A stretch of DNA of 64,000 nucleotides from Brachynemurus nebulosus (GCA_035578155.1 JAPWDM010000001.1:166133498-166197497); one strand, 5' to 3'. Positions 46,716 through 60,219 are shown, counted from the stretch's first letter. The notes: generated from the sequence alone by a model not told the origin. A program made the numbers and translations.

Positions 46716-47542
46716 TTTATACTTAATATATTTTTCTTTACGATATACATAGAAAACTAAAAAATGTAATATTAATTAAGATTTTTAAAAAAGATGTAGG
46801 GACGACATTCGTGAAGTTTTGAAAATATGTAAAATAAAATTTTAATTTTTAAGATAATATTCCCTTTCTTACAAAATATATAAATATGTAATTTCTGTAT
46901 CTGCATTCCTACAATCTACATAATATGTATTGAAATACTCGAAATACTTATGCACATATATTATATGACACACAATAATATGTATAAATATTATAATAAT
47001 AATCATATACAGACAAAAAAATCATGTCTAAATAAATTGATGGTTTACCTTTTAATTTTTTATTTATTCTTTTTAAGGTGGCTATGAGTCATTCTATTGA
47101 AATGCACGTGAAACGCGATTGGTCAATTTTAAAAATATCGTGATATGTGATTGGTGTATTTTTAATAATGACATCATTCTGCAGTGGCGTTTCTTAGAAA
47201 GGATTTCCCTCGTTATAGTTTGCCTTATTGTCAAATTTACAAACGATGACTCATTTACGTAGTTTTGTATAAACATTTTTGTTATCTGTGAACGTGAAGT
47301 ATCCGTGGTTGACCTATAGTTTTCAAAACGGTTTTATGTATGTTTAAGCATTGAATTTGTACGGTTATAATTATTTACTAACAAAATATTACATATTTAC
47401 AAATAATTTTGTTGTGGTGGTGTTTTATCATTAATTATAATAAATTATAACCTTACAAAACATCTGCTATTAAAATTACATCATTCGTGTAATTTAAAGT
47501 ATTTTTTTCAATTAAAAAGTTGTCATTTATCAAATTTTCACA

Positions 47543-47680
47543 ATGAAATTGGAATTAAGTGACGGTTTATCAAATAATTCAGATTTTTCAAATGATAGTC
47601 AAATTTCGCAAATGTCTACAACAAATTCAACAGATTTTGGGTCGACAATCAGCAATGGCACAACAATTATTACAACATCG
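47543..47680 (+). CDS. Candidate first coding exon, 46 codons
   Basis: ATG in context TCACAATGA. The frame reads MKLELSDGLSNNSDFSNDSQ, a Ser/Asn/Thr-rich stretch, and ends ACATCG|GTAAAT, a good donor in phase 0. The 5' flank from about 47280 is non-repetitive. The product is not recognised, and no matching second exon is identified in the window. Low-complexity N-termini of this kind are common in insect transcription factors, but that is only an analogy. Confidence 0.45.
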
Positions 47681-48867
47681 GTAAATACTTATAAATAATT
47701 TTTAATTTTAACATTTTCTTAATTTTACAGAAATGTATATCTTTTACTGAGAATTATTTTTTTAATTTTTGATATTGCTTTTTTAGGTATTCATTTTTTT
47801 TTTTGTTATCTCGTTTTTCAATTGTTTTTAATTTTTTAGATATTGACAAAACAAAAACATGTCATATTTATAGGTATGTGTAGTCTTAAAAAGTGAAATT
47901 GATTAAATTTATTAACATATCCATTAATGAATTTATGAATATTTTTAATTTAAAAAATTGTATAAGTATAAAAAAAAAATTACTGTGTGTATCAAAAATA
48001 ACTATATCCAAGAGTTTTAAAATAAATTTTTTAATTTACTGTGACAGTTTCTTTTTGTTTTTAAGTATTTAGTGTTCTTACTATTGGAAACGTTGGGTCA
48101 GATCTACTCTTAAGGGAACTTTAGGGCAGCCACATAGGTAAGAGGGGCCTCCTCAGCTGAAATTGTATTTCCGTAAACAAGTAAAAACTTAACCTTTCCA
48201 AACAGTTAATCCCTAACAGCTGAACGCGTTGAGAACTTAAGATTATAAATTGATGAAAAATTTTAATAAAAATCATCGTTCAAGTAGTTAACTCTACATA
48301 ACTGAAAAAAAGACCAAATGCACATTTTGAGTAAGTAGGTTTTCTTGTGGGACTCGTAGGGAAGTTTTGCATAAGTGTAAAATTGAGTTTTTGAGACTAG
48401 CAGTGTTGAAGGTCTGTCACATTCTTGAGAACAAGGTTGAAATTAATTTTTCGACTATCTCTGTAATTATAGCTTGGTTAATTCTATCAAAAATAATCTT
48501 TTATGTCACTTTGAGTTCGTCGCCTCGTACAAGTCAAGGTTTGAAGAATAATTCAATTCGGAATCCCATATCAAGATGTACTTAAGAAAGCTTTTTTAAG
48601 TTTTGAGCTTCTGTCCTGGTTTGGTTTTATCTGGTTTTATAAAAATATGGACACCTTAGTTATAATACAAATTATTTTGGATTTTTATGTTCAAAATTCG
48701 ACTCTCTCCAAATATTGTTATGAATTTATTATTTGAAGCTTGAAACGTTAGAACTTGACAGTTCTATGTATATTAATTATTGGTAAATAATAATATCCTA
48801 AAAGAAGTGTCTTTTAGAATCGAATTTTGAATCTCTTTCATTTGAGTTTCATAGAAGAAATTGTTTT

Positions 48868-48982
48868 AGCGAATTTTCGAATCGAAAAGTCAGTTATTAC
48901 GGCCACTGTCATGACGCGACTTGAGTCCGGGACTATGATAGAAATTTGTTTTGAGGTCCCTAGAAACCGAAAATAATATTCA

Positions 48983-49043
<61 letters not shown>

Positions 49044-49385
49044 GTGTGTGTCGTGTGTCCGCACGTTAACTCTCAAACGAGATGTCCTACTTTTACAAAA
49101 TTTGGTGAAAAAGTTGGAAGTCCCAAACCGTTGGACAAGTTCGTTAGCCAGACACGTCCGATGCCCAGAACATGGTTTTTGGGGCATTTTTCGTGAAAAA
49201 TTAGTTTTTTGCCAAAATTTTCTCTTATTCAAAAATTGTTGTGGAATTTTTTTACATCATTGGAAAGAGGTGAAAAAATCACAAAAAATTTTATGTCAAC
49301 TAGTTTCCACTTTCCTAGAAAAACTAATTTTTATAAACGAAAATTCGCTATGTTATGCAGGATGCTGCGACAGGGATATTTTGTA
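48868..49385 (+). repeat. TAGCGAATTTTCG-family copy with (TA)n insertion
   Basis: Longest copy of the family, from TTAGCGAATTTTCGAATC to TATGCAGGATGCTGCGACAG. A (TA)n run at about 48987-49041 lies inside it. Confidence 0.8.
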
Positions 49386-49399
49386 TTTACTATTTTATA

Positions 49400-50010
49400 C
49401 TAAAACATATTATAAAAAGTTTTAAAAATTGCATATTATTGCCTTGCCCCAGTTACAATAAAATTTATAATATTAATTAATTTACCTAATAAAAATGATA
49501 ATTATTTGGAAATGAGGAAATTATGCTTCGTCTTAGGTACACAGTCTTAAAACTAAAAGATCTATTATACAAAAATAAGTTAACTTTTAAAAGAATTAAT
49601 TGGCAAATTTCAAGTTTGTTTAGTTAATTAGAGCTTTGTCGATGATTTTAAGGACAGCTTATGGTGAAATTAGTTCCTGGATAAAGAAGAATAATGTTAG
49701 CAAATTCTAATGTTTAGCAATTTAATTTTAAAAACCCAGAAATATATCGAAATATATGTCAACCGTACTGAATATTAGTTGAATGTCCATTTTAGCGAAT
49801 TTTAAGAAGAAAAATTCAGCTATTACAGCCACTGTCATTGTGAAACTTGTCACTTGACCAATAAAAAACAAATTATGTACAAGTTGCATACAAAATTTCG
49901 ATTGCTAAAATTCCTAATTATGATAAAAATTAAATTTATAAATCTGACATCTATGTATATCTTAAATTTATTTATATTATATAACTGGCATGGGAAAATT
50001 TCTAATCTTA
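49400..50010. other. Intergenic DNA with a repeat-family stub
   Basis: 49794-49860 is the start of another TAGCGAATTTTCG-family copy (TTTTAGCGAATTTT, CAGCTATTACAGCCACTGTC). Otherwise nothing was recognised. Confidence 0.5.
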
Positions 50011-50194
50011 ACTAATAGGTACTATAAATACGAAAGTGGGTTTGTTTGTTTGTTTAACTTGCTTTCACACCTCAACGGTTTAACCAAGCAACTTGAAATT
50101 TTGCACAGACATAGCGTGGAGAACAAAGACGGTTATAGGCTACATTTAACCCGGGAAAATATTTTTGGTCCCGAGGCAAAATGTATTCAGTTAT

Positions 50195-50345
50195 GCAGTG
50201 GCGGATGTACCAAGCAGGCTGAGTAGGCTGGAGCCTAGGGCGGCAGATTTTAGGGGTGGACATTTGAGCAAAAAGGGCGACAAAAAGTACAATTTGAAGT
50301 TTTTTTTTTAGCTCGTTTTTTAAGGAGGGCGGCAAAGGGTATAGT
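50195..50345 (-). mobile_element. hAT-like MITE fragment (CAGTGGCGG family)
   Basis: Starts CAGTGGCGGATGTACC with GCCTACTCAGCCTGC-type sequence inverted, and ends in GGGCGGCAAAGGG. It is the reverse of the element nested at 6494-6695 and lacks a clear second terminus. Confidence 0.65.
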
Positions 50346-50349
50346 CGGA

Positions 50350-51588
50350 TAAGTATAGGTGAATCGGTCCCGGAAGCGAATTATTTTAATAACTATATTA
50401 GCGGTATGGTAAGGCTGTGAATAATTGATATCTACAATTTTGGCGGTCATAACTGAGTAGTTATAGAGATAACTAAAAAATTTAAAAATTTACAAAAATT
50501 TTTTTCTTGGTAACTACTCAACATAGGAAAATAATTCCAAATCGACATGAAGGCAAACACTCTTAAGAATATTAGACATATTTATTATCGTATCAGTCCT
50601 CGTTATTAAGGATAATAACAAGGATAATATCCGATCCAGTGTTATTTTTATAGGGTTCGAATTGAGCGACCACTTCAAAAAAAAATTCAGTAACTGTGCC
50701 CTAATGCACTTAATTACTGCACCAAGTCTCATCAAAATTCAAGTGATACAACGATAAAAAAAATTTTTCATTTTTAATCTGCCGAACCGCCCCTCCAGTG
50801 AGTCCGACCCTGGAATTATATACATCAATCGAAAGTTCTTTAATAAAGTGTTGTGTCTCATAAAGCGTTTTTTCCTGTCTCCGATAGTTTTCGAGATAAT
50901 CAAGAATACTCGAAAGAGGTATACAGTAATATTATTCCCAAATGGAAACCCTTTTCTGGACTAGACCATTCTTTATGGCACTAGTGCTTTTTGCTTTTCA
51001 TTATGCAACTACTTTCCATATCTCTCTCTTAACAGTGTAATAAAATAGGCTTCTATGATTCAGTCATCCATAAAAGGTTTAATAATCAAATTTTCTTTAC
51101 AATTTTATTTATATTTTTTTTCTAGAATATTGTAACGGTATTATAGGTTATATTTACTACTTGAATTGTATAATATTATTTTAATACGTTTAATACTATG
51201 CATGTATACATATAATTAGTAATTCATAGAACTAGTGTGACCACTAAAGCGAGTAGAACGATGTGGCGGTGAGATAATTGCATTTTTTTAGTTTCATTGT
51301 AATTCATTGATTTTTAGTTTATAATAAAAAGAAAACAAAAATACATTTCATTGTTTGTGAGAAAAAGAAAACAAATTTGACAATACGTACACATAAAGCA
51401 ATTATAAATTGTAGCCAACAAAATATGTACATACAATACGTACATACATAATATTTCCAAGAAATAAACGTGCGTCATTTCAGTATCTGGAAATTGGTGT
51501 GTAGCCATGGAGTAATGTGTAGCAGTGTAGCGTATACGGCGTATACCATGTATGTAATATGTATACGGCACGGCGTACACTAGCGTTG
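50350..51588. other. Intergenic DNA, no gene seen
   Basis: Scattered ATACATACGT-type simple sequence and short ORFs without support. Confidence 0.45.
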
Positions 51589-51615
51589 GGCTACGTTCAG
51601 AAATAAAAGGTGAAG

Positions 51616-51954
51616 GCATAGAACACTAGAAGCCAACTAATATCAAAAAAGTGTAATTCGCTTGGAGTCATTTGTAGGCCAGTCACAGCTTAAGGCGTTT
51701 AGTCAGTCAGTGTCCGTCGCCGAACGCACAGTACATTGTTAGACAATGGTTAGACATTGTTACTTAAATTGGACAGCTTGGTCTGTCCCATAATACGTGT
51801 GTTGTAGTAGTATGTGTAAATACGCACACAGAGGCAACCATTAAACCAATACCACTGCAAACAGTGTGTATCTACAAACCAGATTGGGGAGATTTTACGT
51901 CACAAACTCATTACAAGTGGAACAGAGACATAGACAATCTAGTTTGACCCCTTG
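51616..51954 (+). repeat. 335-bp dispersed repeat, copy 2
   Basis: Same orientation and limits as 17916-18250, ending AGTTTGACCCCTTGG. Confidence 0.85.
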
Positions 51955-52300
51955 GGTGAAGGTAGAGTGTGTTTTGATAGAGTGATTGTCGGAATATGCT
52001 TAGGCTGCAGATACACGAGACACCAAAATGTCGACACAAATGTCAGACATAAATTTCTTTACTGTTCACACTTCAACAAATTTTTTGTGTCTGGATAGTG
52101 ACTGTACATAAATGTACGCAAAATGTGTCTGAGCTGTTCACACGAAAATCGATTTTTAATCGATAACCTTCCCAGTGAATAACATTAAAATGACAAAATG
52201 TCAAGTAACACATATGATACACAGTAACATATATGATAAACAGTTTGAAATACACATATAATTATGTTATACGTATGTTGAAATGTCAAGTATAGAATTA

Positions 52301-52760
52301 AGCCCGATTTACATTAACGCTCCGCTCTCGGTACGCTCCCGCTCCACTCTCGCTCCGATATAATCTTGTTGTGTTCACATTACAGTGCTGATAACATGCT
52401 GGTACCTATTCGTTCTCTATTCACATTATAATGCCGCTCTGGGTACGCTCCCAGTTCGGTCTCAGTTCGATACAAATATCCTTTCATAACAACTGAATGC
52501 AAGCGGAGTGGAGTGGAATCAAAAAAGTGTTTACACTATAGGTACAAGCCATAATAAGTCTGATATCGCTCCGATAAAATATTACCTGAGTGGTATTGAT
52601 ATTGGAGTGGCATTGGACCGGGAGCAAACCGTGACTGATATCGGACCGATATCAGAGCGATGATGTGAATACACTCATTGTTTATTGTGTAAGAATATTT
52701 TATCGAATCGGGAGCGTAGGGATATCGTACCGAGTGCGGAGCGTTAACGTAAATCGGGCC
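52301..52760. mobile_element. PIF/Harbinger-like MITE with TTA duplication
   Basis: Ends AGCCCGATTTACATTAACG and CGTTAACGTAAATCGGGCC, flanked by TTA on both sides. Interior zones repeat GGAGCG, GGTACGCTCC and CGATATC motifs. A partial second copy is at 53205-53375. Confidence 0.8.
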
Positions 52761-53102
52761 TTACTGCGCATGAGTTAACATGGTTAACATTTTACCCTAA
52801 GTCACTCCAGTCCAGACCGCGGCCATTAAAAGTCACTGTGGGTTAAAATCATAGTTATTTTTGAACGAGTGTTGGTAATGTCTTTAATTTGACCTAAGTG
52901 ATTTTTGAACGTTCTGGATATTCAAAGAGCGCCCGGGTGTCACTGGGTAAGCATTTCTGAACGCAGCCTTGTCGTATAAAGTGTGAAGTAGCGTATCGAT
53001 ACAAGCAATATGTACATACAATACCACCTTCAATTTTAGTCAGTTAAATACCGTGTGTTTAAAAAGTATCTATTTTACATACATGCTGGACATACGTACA
53101 GT

Positions 53103-53392
53103 AGTGGTGGAGAACTATCGATAGTCCTAACTATCGGAAGTTATCGATAGTCAGTCGTGAAATTATCGATAGTTATCGATTGTTTTTGATAGTCAGGTTT
53201 TGACAGACAGTTTTTGATAGTATTGGAGCGGGGCTGGACCGCGACTGATATCGGAGCGGTATCGGAATACACACATTGAAGTTTTTGGTGTAAGAATATT
53301 TTATTGAATCGGGAGCGTAGCGATATCGTACCGACAGCGAAGCGATAGTGGGGATCGGGCCGAAGAAGTCTTCCACTATCACTGCTACCAGC
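53103..53392. mobile_element. Composite: hAT-like end plus partial 52301-family copy
   Basis: Begins TAGTGGTGGAGAAC followed by repeated ATCGATAGT motifs, an arrangement like the other TAGTGATG elements. Sequence from about 53205 (GGAGCGGTATCGGAATACAC, GGGAGCGTAGCGATATCG) is the right part of the 52301 family. Confidence 0.5.
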
Positions 53393-53550
53393 GCTCCAAC
53401 CTTTTTTATATTCAGGTATTAGTACCTATCAATTATGGATTATTTTGAATAAATGATAATTTTGATGTGATTTGTATTTGTATTATTTAGATGTGTTCCG
53501 ACACAAGACACTCCGCAGAATAGATTTGATAGACAGTAATAAAACTGTAT

Positions 53551-54912
53551 GGCTGCCTTTACACGATCAGTAATACTGTCAGTATTTCAAAATACTGACA
53601 TTTTTATTGATCGTGTATTGACGATACTGAAATAATGATGAAAGTACTGAAGAATGGCTTATAATTCCATCAGTATTCACTTCAGTACTAAGACGTGGAG
53701 GGGACAGTGACATTAATGACAGTTAAAACCGTTAAAACATATTTCTTGTATATTATGTACGTTATGTACCAGCGGTACCAGCCGAGATAAATACAAATCG
53801 ATTGTATGTAGATCGTATAATGTGTACGTCGTGTACGTCATGTACATCATGGAAAAGTAAGCTTGTACAATGCTACATATCGCGCGTTTTCTGTCTCTAA
53901 CTCGTATATCAAAAATCACAGTTTTCAGGAAACACAAAAAACATATTAAATATTGTATTTTCATCACTATGAATTTAAGATTTATGTATGTTACACTTTT
54001 TGATGTTTCCTACCTATGTAGACATTAAGCAGACATTTAAATATTTTAAACTACAAGCTATAGATGTTTTTACTAAATACGAGTTTGCTGTCCATTTTTT
54101 TTTTCAATATAGGAGTTTGTGAAATAAATCGATTTTTTTTTTTTTTTTACATATTCCGATAGTCTAACCAATAACTTAAATTTTAAACGCGTTTTTCTCG
54201 AAACTACATTTTTTCTGATAGTTTTCTGACAAAACCTGGTATATGATATACGAGTTTGTGTAAAATTATTTTTTGAAGTAGTAACATTTTTATTAGCATA
54301 CCCAAGTATACCATATACACAAACTCGTATACCAAATACCAGGTTTTGTCAGAAAACTAAATTTAGTTCATGTGGTACAAGTTTGTTTTAAACTGAATAA
54401 TTATTTTTCCATTAACTATTTTGCAATATTTCTTAGTGCATCACATGGGGAAGTGTATTATGTACATGTATGACTTTCTAACTCAAAACCGTCAAAAAAC
54501 CTTATACGAGGTTGAGACAGAAAACGCGCGATATATGTTTTATTAATTGATTAGTATGTACGGCATTATGTACAAAATGTATGATATGTACCATATGTAC
54601 CAAATGTGAATACATGCGTATATGTATGGCTAAGCTAGAAAAAACATTACGAACGTTTTTTCTTTTTTGTTTTCTTGTTTTGAGTTGCAAACGCTAGTAC
54701 TATAGCTAAACACGCTTCTTCCATAATAATAACAATTCCAAAATTTTATTAATTTAAAAATTTCGAAAAATTAAATTTGACAGTTTGTTTTAAAATACTG
54801 AAGAAAATAATGATAGTGTACGGTATCATAAAAATACTGAAGTAATAAAAATAATGATTCATTATTTTTATCAGTAAATACTGACAGTATTACTGATCGT
54901 GTAATGGCAGCC
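53551..54912. mobile_element. PIF-like foldback, 1.36 kb, with nested inverted repeats
   Basis: Ends GGCTGCCTTTACACGATCAG and CTGATCGTGTAATGGCAGCC (inverse of each other apart from one change). The subtermini repeat AATACTGACAGTATT-like motifs. Two nested pairs: CGCGCGTTTTCTGTCTC (53881) with its inverse near 54517, and ACCTGGTATATGATATACGA with its inverse near 54328. Confidence 0.75.
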
Positions 54913-54964
54913 TTAGTAATACTTGATCCAAATTCAAACTCAACTGGGTTATTACGCCCGAATA

Positions 54965-55017
54965 ATTCAAATCAAATAGAATATTATTGGTTCCCTAATA
55001 TTCTATTTGATTTGAAT
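54965..55017. repeat. Perfect hairpin, 21-bp arms
   Basis: ATTCAAATCAAATAGAATAT and its exact inverse are separated by 11 bases (ATTGGTTCCCT). Confidence 0.9.
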
Positions 55018-55127
55018 CTTCATTATCTATTATCAGGCTTCCGGTACCTCTGTCGGAGTCCTGGCCATAGATGTATATGTCGGCATATTCTTAAATTCTT
55101 ACAATGTATAAAATATGATAATTACTT

Positions 55128-55460
55128 AATTAGAGTGAGGACATTGGTCCGCACAAACGGCATGACCAATTTTTTTATAAAGTGGGTTCTAACACACACT
55201 ACGTTGTCAAAGGTATGGGGACATTTTGACCCAGGGGGTGCCCACACTTTTGACGCGGCATTGTATTTAATGTTGTGATACACTGCCGTGTTAAAAGTGT
55301 GGGCACTCCCGTAGGCCAAGATGTCCCCATACTTTTAACGACGTAATTAAATTTTATAGCGGGTTCTAGCACAAATTTTGTGCTAGAACCCGCTATAAAA
55401 AAAATTGATCATCTCTTGGGAACGCGTTTGTGTTCATATGATCTGTGGTCCTCACTCTTG
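55128..55460. mobile_element. Foldback element with internal perfect palindrome
   Basis: AGAGTGAGGACATTGGTCCG at the left faces GATCTGTGGTCCTCACTCTT at the right. Inner pairs include GTGCCCACACTTTTGAC. A 23-bp-arm palindrome (TTTATAGCGGGTTCTAGC...) is at 55353-55399. Confidence 0.8.
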
Positions 55461-55567
55461 ATAATAGTATACATAAAATGAAATTGCTCACTTATTTGTT
55501 ACATTGTAGTAAATTTTAACTGTAATTAAAGGTGTCATTTTATTCAAATTTTACATAACTATATATA

Positions 55568-56075
55568 CAGCTGAACCTTTTTTATGCGGTCCTTTTTTGT
55601 GCGATTTTTTTTATGCGGTTTTTAAAAAAATGGCCATTAGAATGCATACTATAAATCAAAATCAAGAGATAGTAATAAACTTAAACATTTACTATAATAA
55701 CTTTCTTTGATAAAAATACTTTTTAACGGCTTTTAAGCATTTAATCAATACATTGCATAAGAACATTTTTCAAAATTTTCATAATATTATAAAATTGAAA
55801 TAAAATGTTTCTACGTGTAAATTAATGCTTTATCTCGTTTATAGAAGCAACTTCTAAGGAAATTTCTAAGTTTTTGAGCGTTTTGAGCTGTTTTTTCGAT
55901 GAAACTTTTTTTATGCGGTCCCAATCCATCCCATAAAGAAAAGTTTTTTTTTACAATCTGGATCGAACTATACTTTTTATAGCTATTTAGGTATGATATT
56001 TTTGATTATGTATATTTTTTTTGTGCGATTTTTTTTATGCGATCTCTATCCACCGTATAAAAAAAGGATCAACTG
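55568..56075. mobile_element. TA-flanked MITE, pogo-like, copy 1
   Basis: Starts CAGCTGAACCTTTTTTATGC and ends AAAAAAGGATCAACTG, flanked by TA. Multiple TTTATGCGGT motifs. Copy 2 at 59171-59651. Confidence 0.85.
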
Positions 56076-56732
56076 TATATGCAAAACAGATTAAAAAATA
56101 TACAAAATTTAAAGAGTAAAAGAGACAAGCACAATTTAATTTTGTAATCCAATTTATTGTAAAACATTTAAAATAAAAACGTATCCACTTATCAGTCATT
56201 CAAAAATTGGAAAAAGAAAAAGAAACCGTTGTACAAAATCTTGCCAACAAATTTTTCATACAAAATATTTATGTACCTATATGTCGTATTACAATCATTT
56301 TTTAAAACATATTTACGCTAGACCAGCAACATTATCAATTCACCGTATTGTATTTGAAGTTCCTTTTAAATCCGATCTTACATATTCATATAAGAAAGCT
56401 ATATTTCCGTTCAATACTGTAAACAGAGATAGCAAATGTATGGAAATGACCTTGGTGGGCTTGTTTTATAAGAGCTGCACAAACATTCGCGAACGTTTTT
56501 AATCAGTGTTTGCGTTGATAGTCTGTTCGAATCGAAGCAAGTGTTCAAACCGAAAGTATACATATATATCTACAGTAGTCAAGTATAGTACATATGTACG
56601 CGATTTGATAACAGAAAATAATATTCTTATCAATTTATAGAAGTTTTGAATGAAATATTAATTAATAAAATTTATTTTCAATATATATTTAATTGACAAG
56701 TGAATTGTGTGATTTAAGTGTACGGCTTATTG

Positions 56733-56867
56733 ATGTCGCAATTAGTGCCATTTTTGAATTTCGGTCTCGATGATTCCGAAATTTTGATTGACAATAGTAC
56801 TAATTATCTGTTTGATACAAATTATTGTTACGAATTGAAACCAAGTGAAGACGATTCAAATAAAATG
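56733..56867 (+). CDS. Candidate first coding exon, 45 codons
   Basis: The frame reads MSQLVPFLNFGLDDSEILID then NSTNYLFDTNYCYELKPSED, DSNKM, ending AAAATG|GTAAGC, a strong donor in phase 0. A possible upstream in-frame start (GTG at 56718) exists, but the ATG at 56733 is preferred. The product is not recognised. The donor is followed after about 14 bases by a 1.3-kb foldback element, so the transcript must splice across it. It could be an alternative first exon of the same gene as 47543-47680. Confidence 0.45.
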
Positions 56868-56880
56868 GTAAGCACTAATT

Positions 56881-58190
56881 ATAATTATTATAGACCGGAT
56901 GAAATAATTTTTCACAGGACCGGCTTAACGATTTCAGTGTAATACTGTTAGACTGTTTGTATTTACGTATGAGTCTGCTACAACAGAAATAACAGAATCC
57001 TGAAAATTTATTGAAATTCAACATAGAGAAGCGAAAACTTTTTAGAAAAATTTTATTATGTGGGATTTATATCAAAAATTAAAAGGGGCCCCAAATTTTG
57101 TTGAATTAAAGTTTTGCAATATTTATTTGTCTAACTAGCTCGCAGTTACATATAAAACAAAATTTATTGTCTTCTTTCCCACCGGCGGCTTTCTTTCAGT
57201 ATCAATTGATAAACAAACTCCTTATCTCTTTTTAACTTTTTAAAATTTAATATATGTACCTTGTTTACAATTTTTTAAAATTTTTAGTTTTCCACATAGG
57301 TACATACACATGCAATGTAAATCAAGCAATATTTAATCTAGTTGCCCATTTCACTCAAAAGCATAAACAAAACATCATTTTGATGACATCGTAAGTGTCG
57401 TACGTATAAATATGTACGTATGTATTATTTGTATTTAACCACAGATACTATTGATATTAGAATATTTATATGGACTAAACAATCGATTTTTAAATTTTTA
57501 AAGTTTTTTAGATATTATTTTTTGAAGCAAAATCGTTATATTGTTTAACACCTTTTATAATCTACAAACACAGAACACCTACAAACTATCGATGGTAATG
57601 AATATTTTTCAATTTTTATGTGATTTTTGTTGTAATTTGAGATTATTTATTAATAAATGTTCTAAAAATATTTATACTAACAAATATAACATCAGTTAAT
57701 CTAGGAAAATTTTAAATCGCCTCTTGTTTAACCATCCATATTCGTCAAAACTTTAGTCACTTTTCATTTTCATATAAATTGTGTATATAAGTGTATTCCC
57801 ACTATTTATTCAATGCTCAAAAGTATATACAAAAAAAATATTAGTTAGCAAAAATGAAATAAATATCTACATAATATTTTATTAGATAACACATTATTAA
57901 CGTTATATCTTTTTTTCTTAATATGGATACTTTTATTTGTGTATAGTTTGTTGGCAAGATATACTAGTTTTGTATGAACATTTTTTAAGGAAAAATTAGT
58001 AATATTTTCTAAAACATATTATGTTAATTCGATTTAATTTAATCAGTTTATGTATGCATGTATGTAAAGGAACATTATTTGCTCTAGCAGACTCATACAT
58101 AAATACAAACAGTCTAACAGTATTACACTGAAATCGTTAAGCCGGTCCTGTGAAAAATTATTTTATCCGGACTATAATAATTATTAATTT
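56881..58190. mobile_element. 1.3-kb foldback element after the exon donor
   Basis: ATAATTATTATAGACCGGAT at the left faces ATCCGGACTATAATAATTAT at the right. Arms of at least 100 bp share CAGGACCGGCTTAACGATTT and AGACTGTTTGTATTTACGTA. Confidence 0.85.
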
Positions 58191-58357
58191 TATCATTAAC
58201 AAATTTTGTTTTGATTTTCTGTTTTATCAGTTATTTCATTCATTGCATAGATAATAATTTAATTACATATGTAACAGATGTGGTTATGTTCCTTGGTTCG
58301 TACTTCGTATACATACTTTCTTTCGTTATAATTGAAATCGTATTATTTTGTAGTGAG

Positions 58358-58425
58358 ATGACGTCATTCGCTTCATACATGTCAATTAAGTTCCGTGTCA
58401 CGTGACGCTATGAATGACTCATCAA
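58358..58425. promoter_or_regulatory. Cluster of canonical bZIP/bHLH site motifs
   Basis: TGACGTCA (CRE), TCACGTGA (E-box palindrome) and TGACTCA (AP-1 type) occur within 70 bp, downstream of the candidate exon at 56733. Motif matches only. Confidence 0.25.
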
Positions 58426-59170
58426 AATAATGCAAAAAAAATTGAATTTTTAGAATCACCTACCTATGTAGATAATTTTTTTTTTAAATATTTGAATGCA
58501 AATTAGAGATTGAAATTCAATTTTTTTGAAATGTCATTATTATTGGAATTGTAAATTTAAATCCCTACATAATTATAGATTATAGATACGGAACCATAAA
58601 TTCAGGGTATTCCCAACAAAATTCTTTTATATTTTTTATATTTTTATAGGTTTAATTACATCTAGAAAATTCTTAATAATTGCTTGAGAAGTTAGTCTTA
58701 TATTTTTTGATAAGCAGTTCAAAATTAAAAAGGATTAAACTGATTAAGGGATCTTTGAATTTTGATATACGAAGTTCCTTATAGACATCTACTGTGGATT
58801 TTTATCTAAAAAAAAAACGAGTGATTTTGTTGGGTGGATGAAGTAAGGGGAGTACATATTATACAATAACCACATGCACAATCGGTTTTAGATAATATAT
58901 ACAATACGGTATAGATTAATACTAATGAGTGTATTGGAAAAGGATAGATTTGGATGTAGAGGCTATGACCGGTTATTTTTTAAAACGAAAATGAAGTTTT
59001 AAGAATTGATATTTGTCCTTTCAACCCTTAGTACTCCAAAATAATTTTGTGATGTTACTGACATCACAAGAAAAGTGTAACATCTTCATTCTTGGAGTGT
59101 GGAGTATAAAAGGTTCATTGTGAGTTGAATGACATTCTTCAGTTTTACAGCGCTGAAGGAATCCTTTATA

Positions 59171-59651
59171 CAGCTATCCCTTTTTTATGCGGTCCTTTTT
59201 TGTGCGGTTTTTAAAAAAATGGTCATTAAAATGCATAATGTGAATCAAAATCAAGAGAAAGTAAGAAACTTAAACATTAACTATAATAACTATGTTTGAT
59301 AAAAATACTTTTTAATGGTTTTTAAGCATTTAATCAGTACATTGCATAAGTATACGTATAAGATTGCAATCATTTAGTTTTTTTACAGTTACATTATAAA
59401 ATTGAAATAAAATGTTCCCACATATAAATTAATGCTTTATCTTTTTTAGAAAAGCAACTTCTAAGGAAATCATGAGGATTTGAGCGTTTTAAGTTATGTA
59501 TTTTCGATAAAACTTTTTTTATACGGTCCCAATCCACCGCATAAAAAAAGTTGTTTTTTTTTTACAATCTGAACCGAACTAAACTTTTTATAGCTATTTA
59601 TCATATTTTTGAATATATTTTTTTTCTAACGCATAAAAAAAGGTTCAGCTG
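59171..59651. mobile_element. TA-flanked MITE, pogo-like, copy 2
   Basis: Starts CAGCTATCCCTTTTTTATGC and ends AAAAAAGGTTCAGCTG, flanked by TA; closely matches 55568-56075 throughout. Confidence 0.85.
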
Positions 59652-60180
59652 TACACATTGACATAATTCTTATGTATACATTTATTTTTTTGACGCATTA
59701 TTTTCAAAAATTTTACTCATCAAAAAATCTTTGTGTGTATAAGTATTTGCATTCGGATGATTGTGTAAAAATATTACGGTTATTACTTATATTACTTTTT
59801 TCTTTAAAATTACGTAACATTTTTCCATGTTGAGCCAAAAGGTAGTAATAGTTAAAAAATAATATTTTTATGTATTGACGTATTGTATTGTGCAGTGTGC
59901 ATGCAGTAGTGATGTCGGATAATTAATCGATAAATCGGTTTAGTCGACTAACTTTGTTTACATTTAGTCATTTTTTAGTCGACTATTTAACCTTCGACTA
60001 AATGACTAAAATGATTAATCTCTTTTTAAATGACTAAAAATGACTAATTTGTTAATTTTTCTGTATTATTTATTTGGACTTCAAAAAATGAAAACTAAGA
60101 AATTATCTGTTTGTATAATTTTTCTCTTTTATGTGATTAAAACATTGTGACATGCCATATTTTTCTTTTTCTTAAAAAAT

Positions 60181-60219
60181 TTATTAACAGTAAATAAGTA
60201 AATTCGAAAAAAAAATATA
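60181..60219 (+). repeat. 39-bp direct repeat, left copy
   Basis: TTATTAACAGTAAATAAGTA followed by AATTCG, nine A and TATA; identical to 62805-62843. Confidence 0.95.

Larger units (their letters stand above)
51589..52968. mobile_element. PIF-like element hosting further insertions
   Basis: Ends GGCTACGTTCAGAAATA and ATTTCTGAACGCAGCC with TTG on both sides (51586-51588 and 52969-52971). Inside are the 335-bp repeat (51616-51954), the left end of another PIF-like element at 52010 (GGCTGCAGATACACGAGACA) and the 52301-52760 element. Confidence 0.65.
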
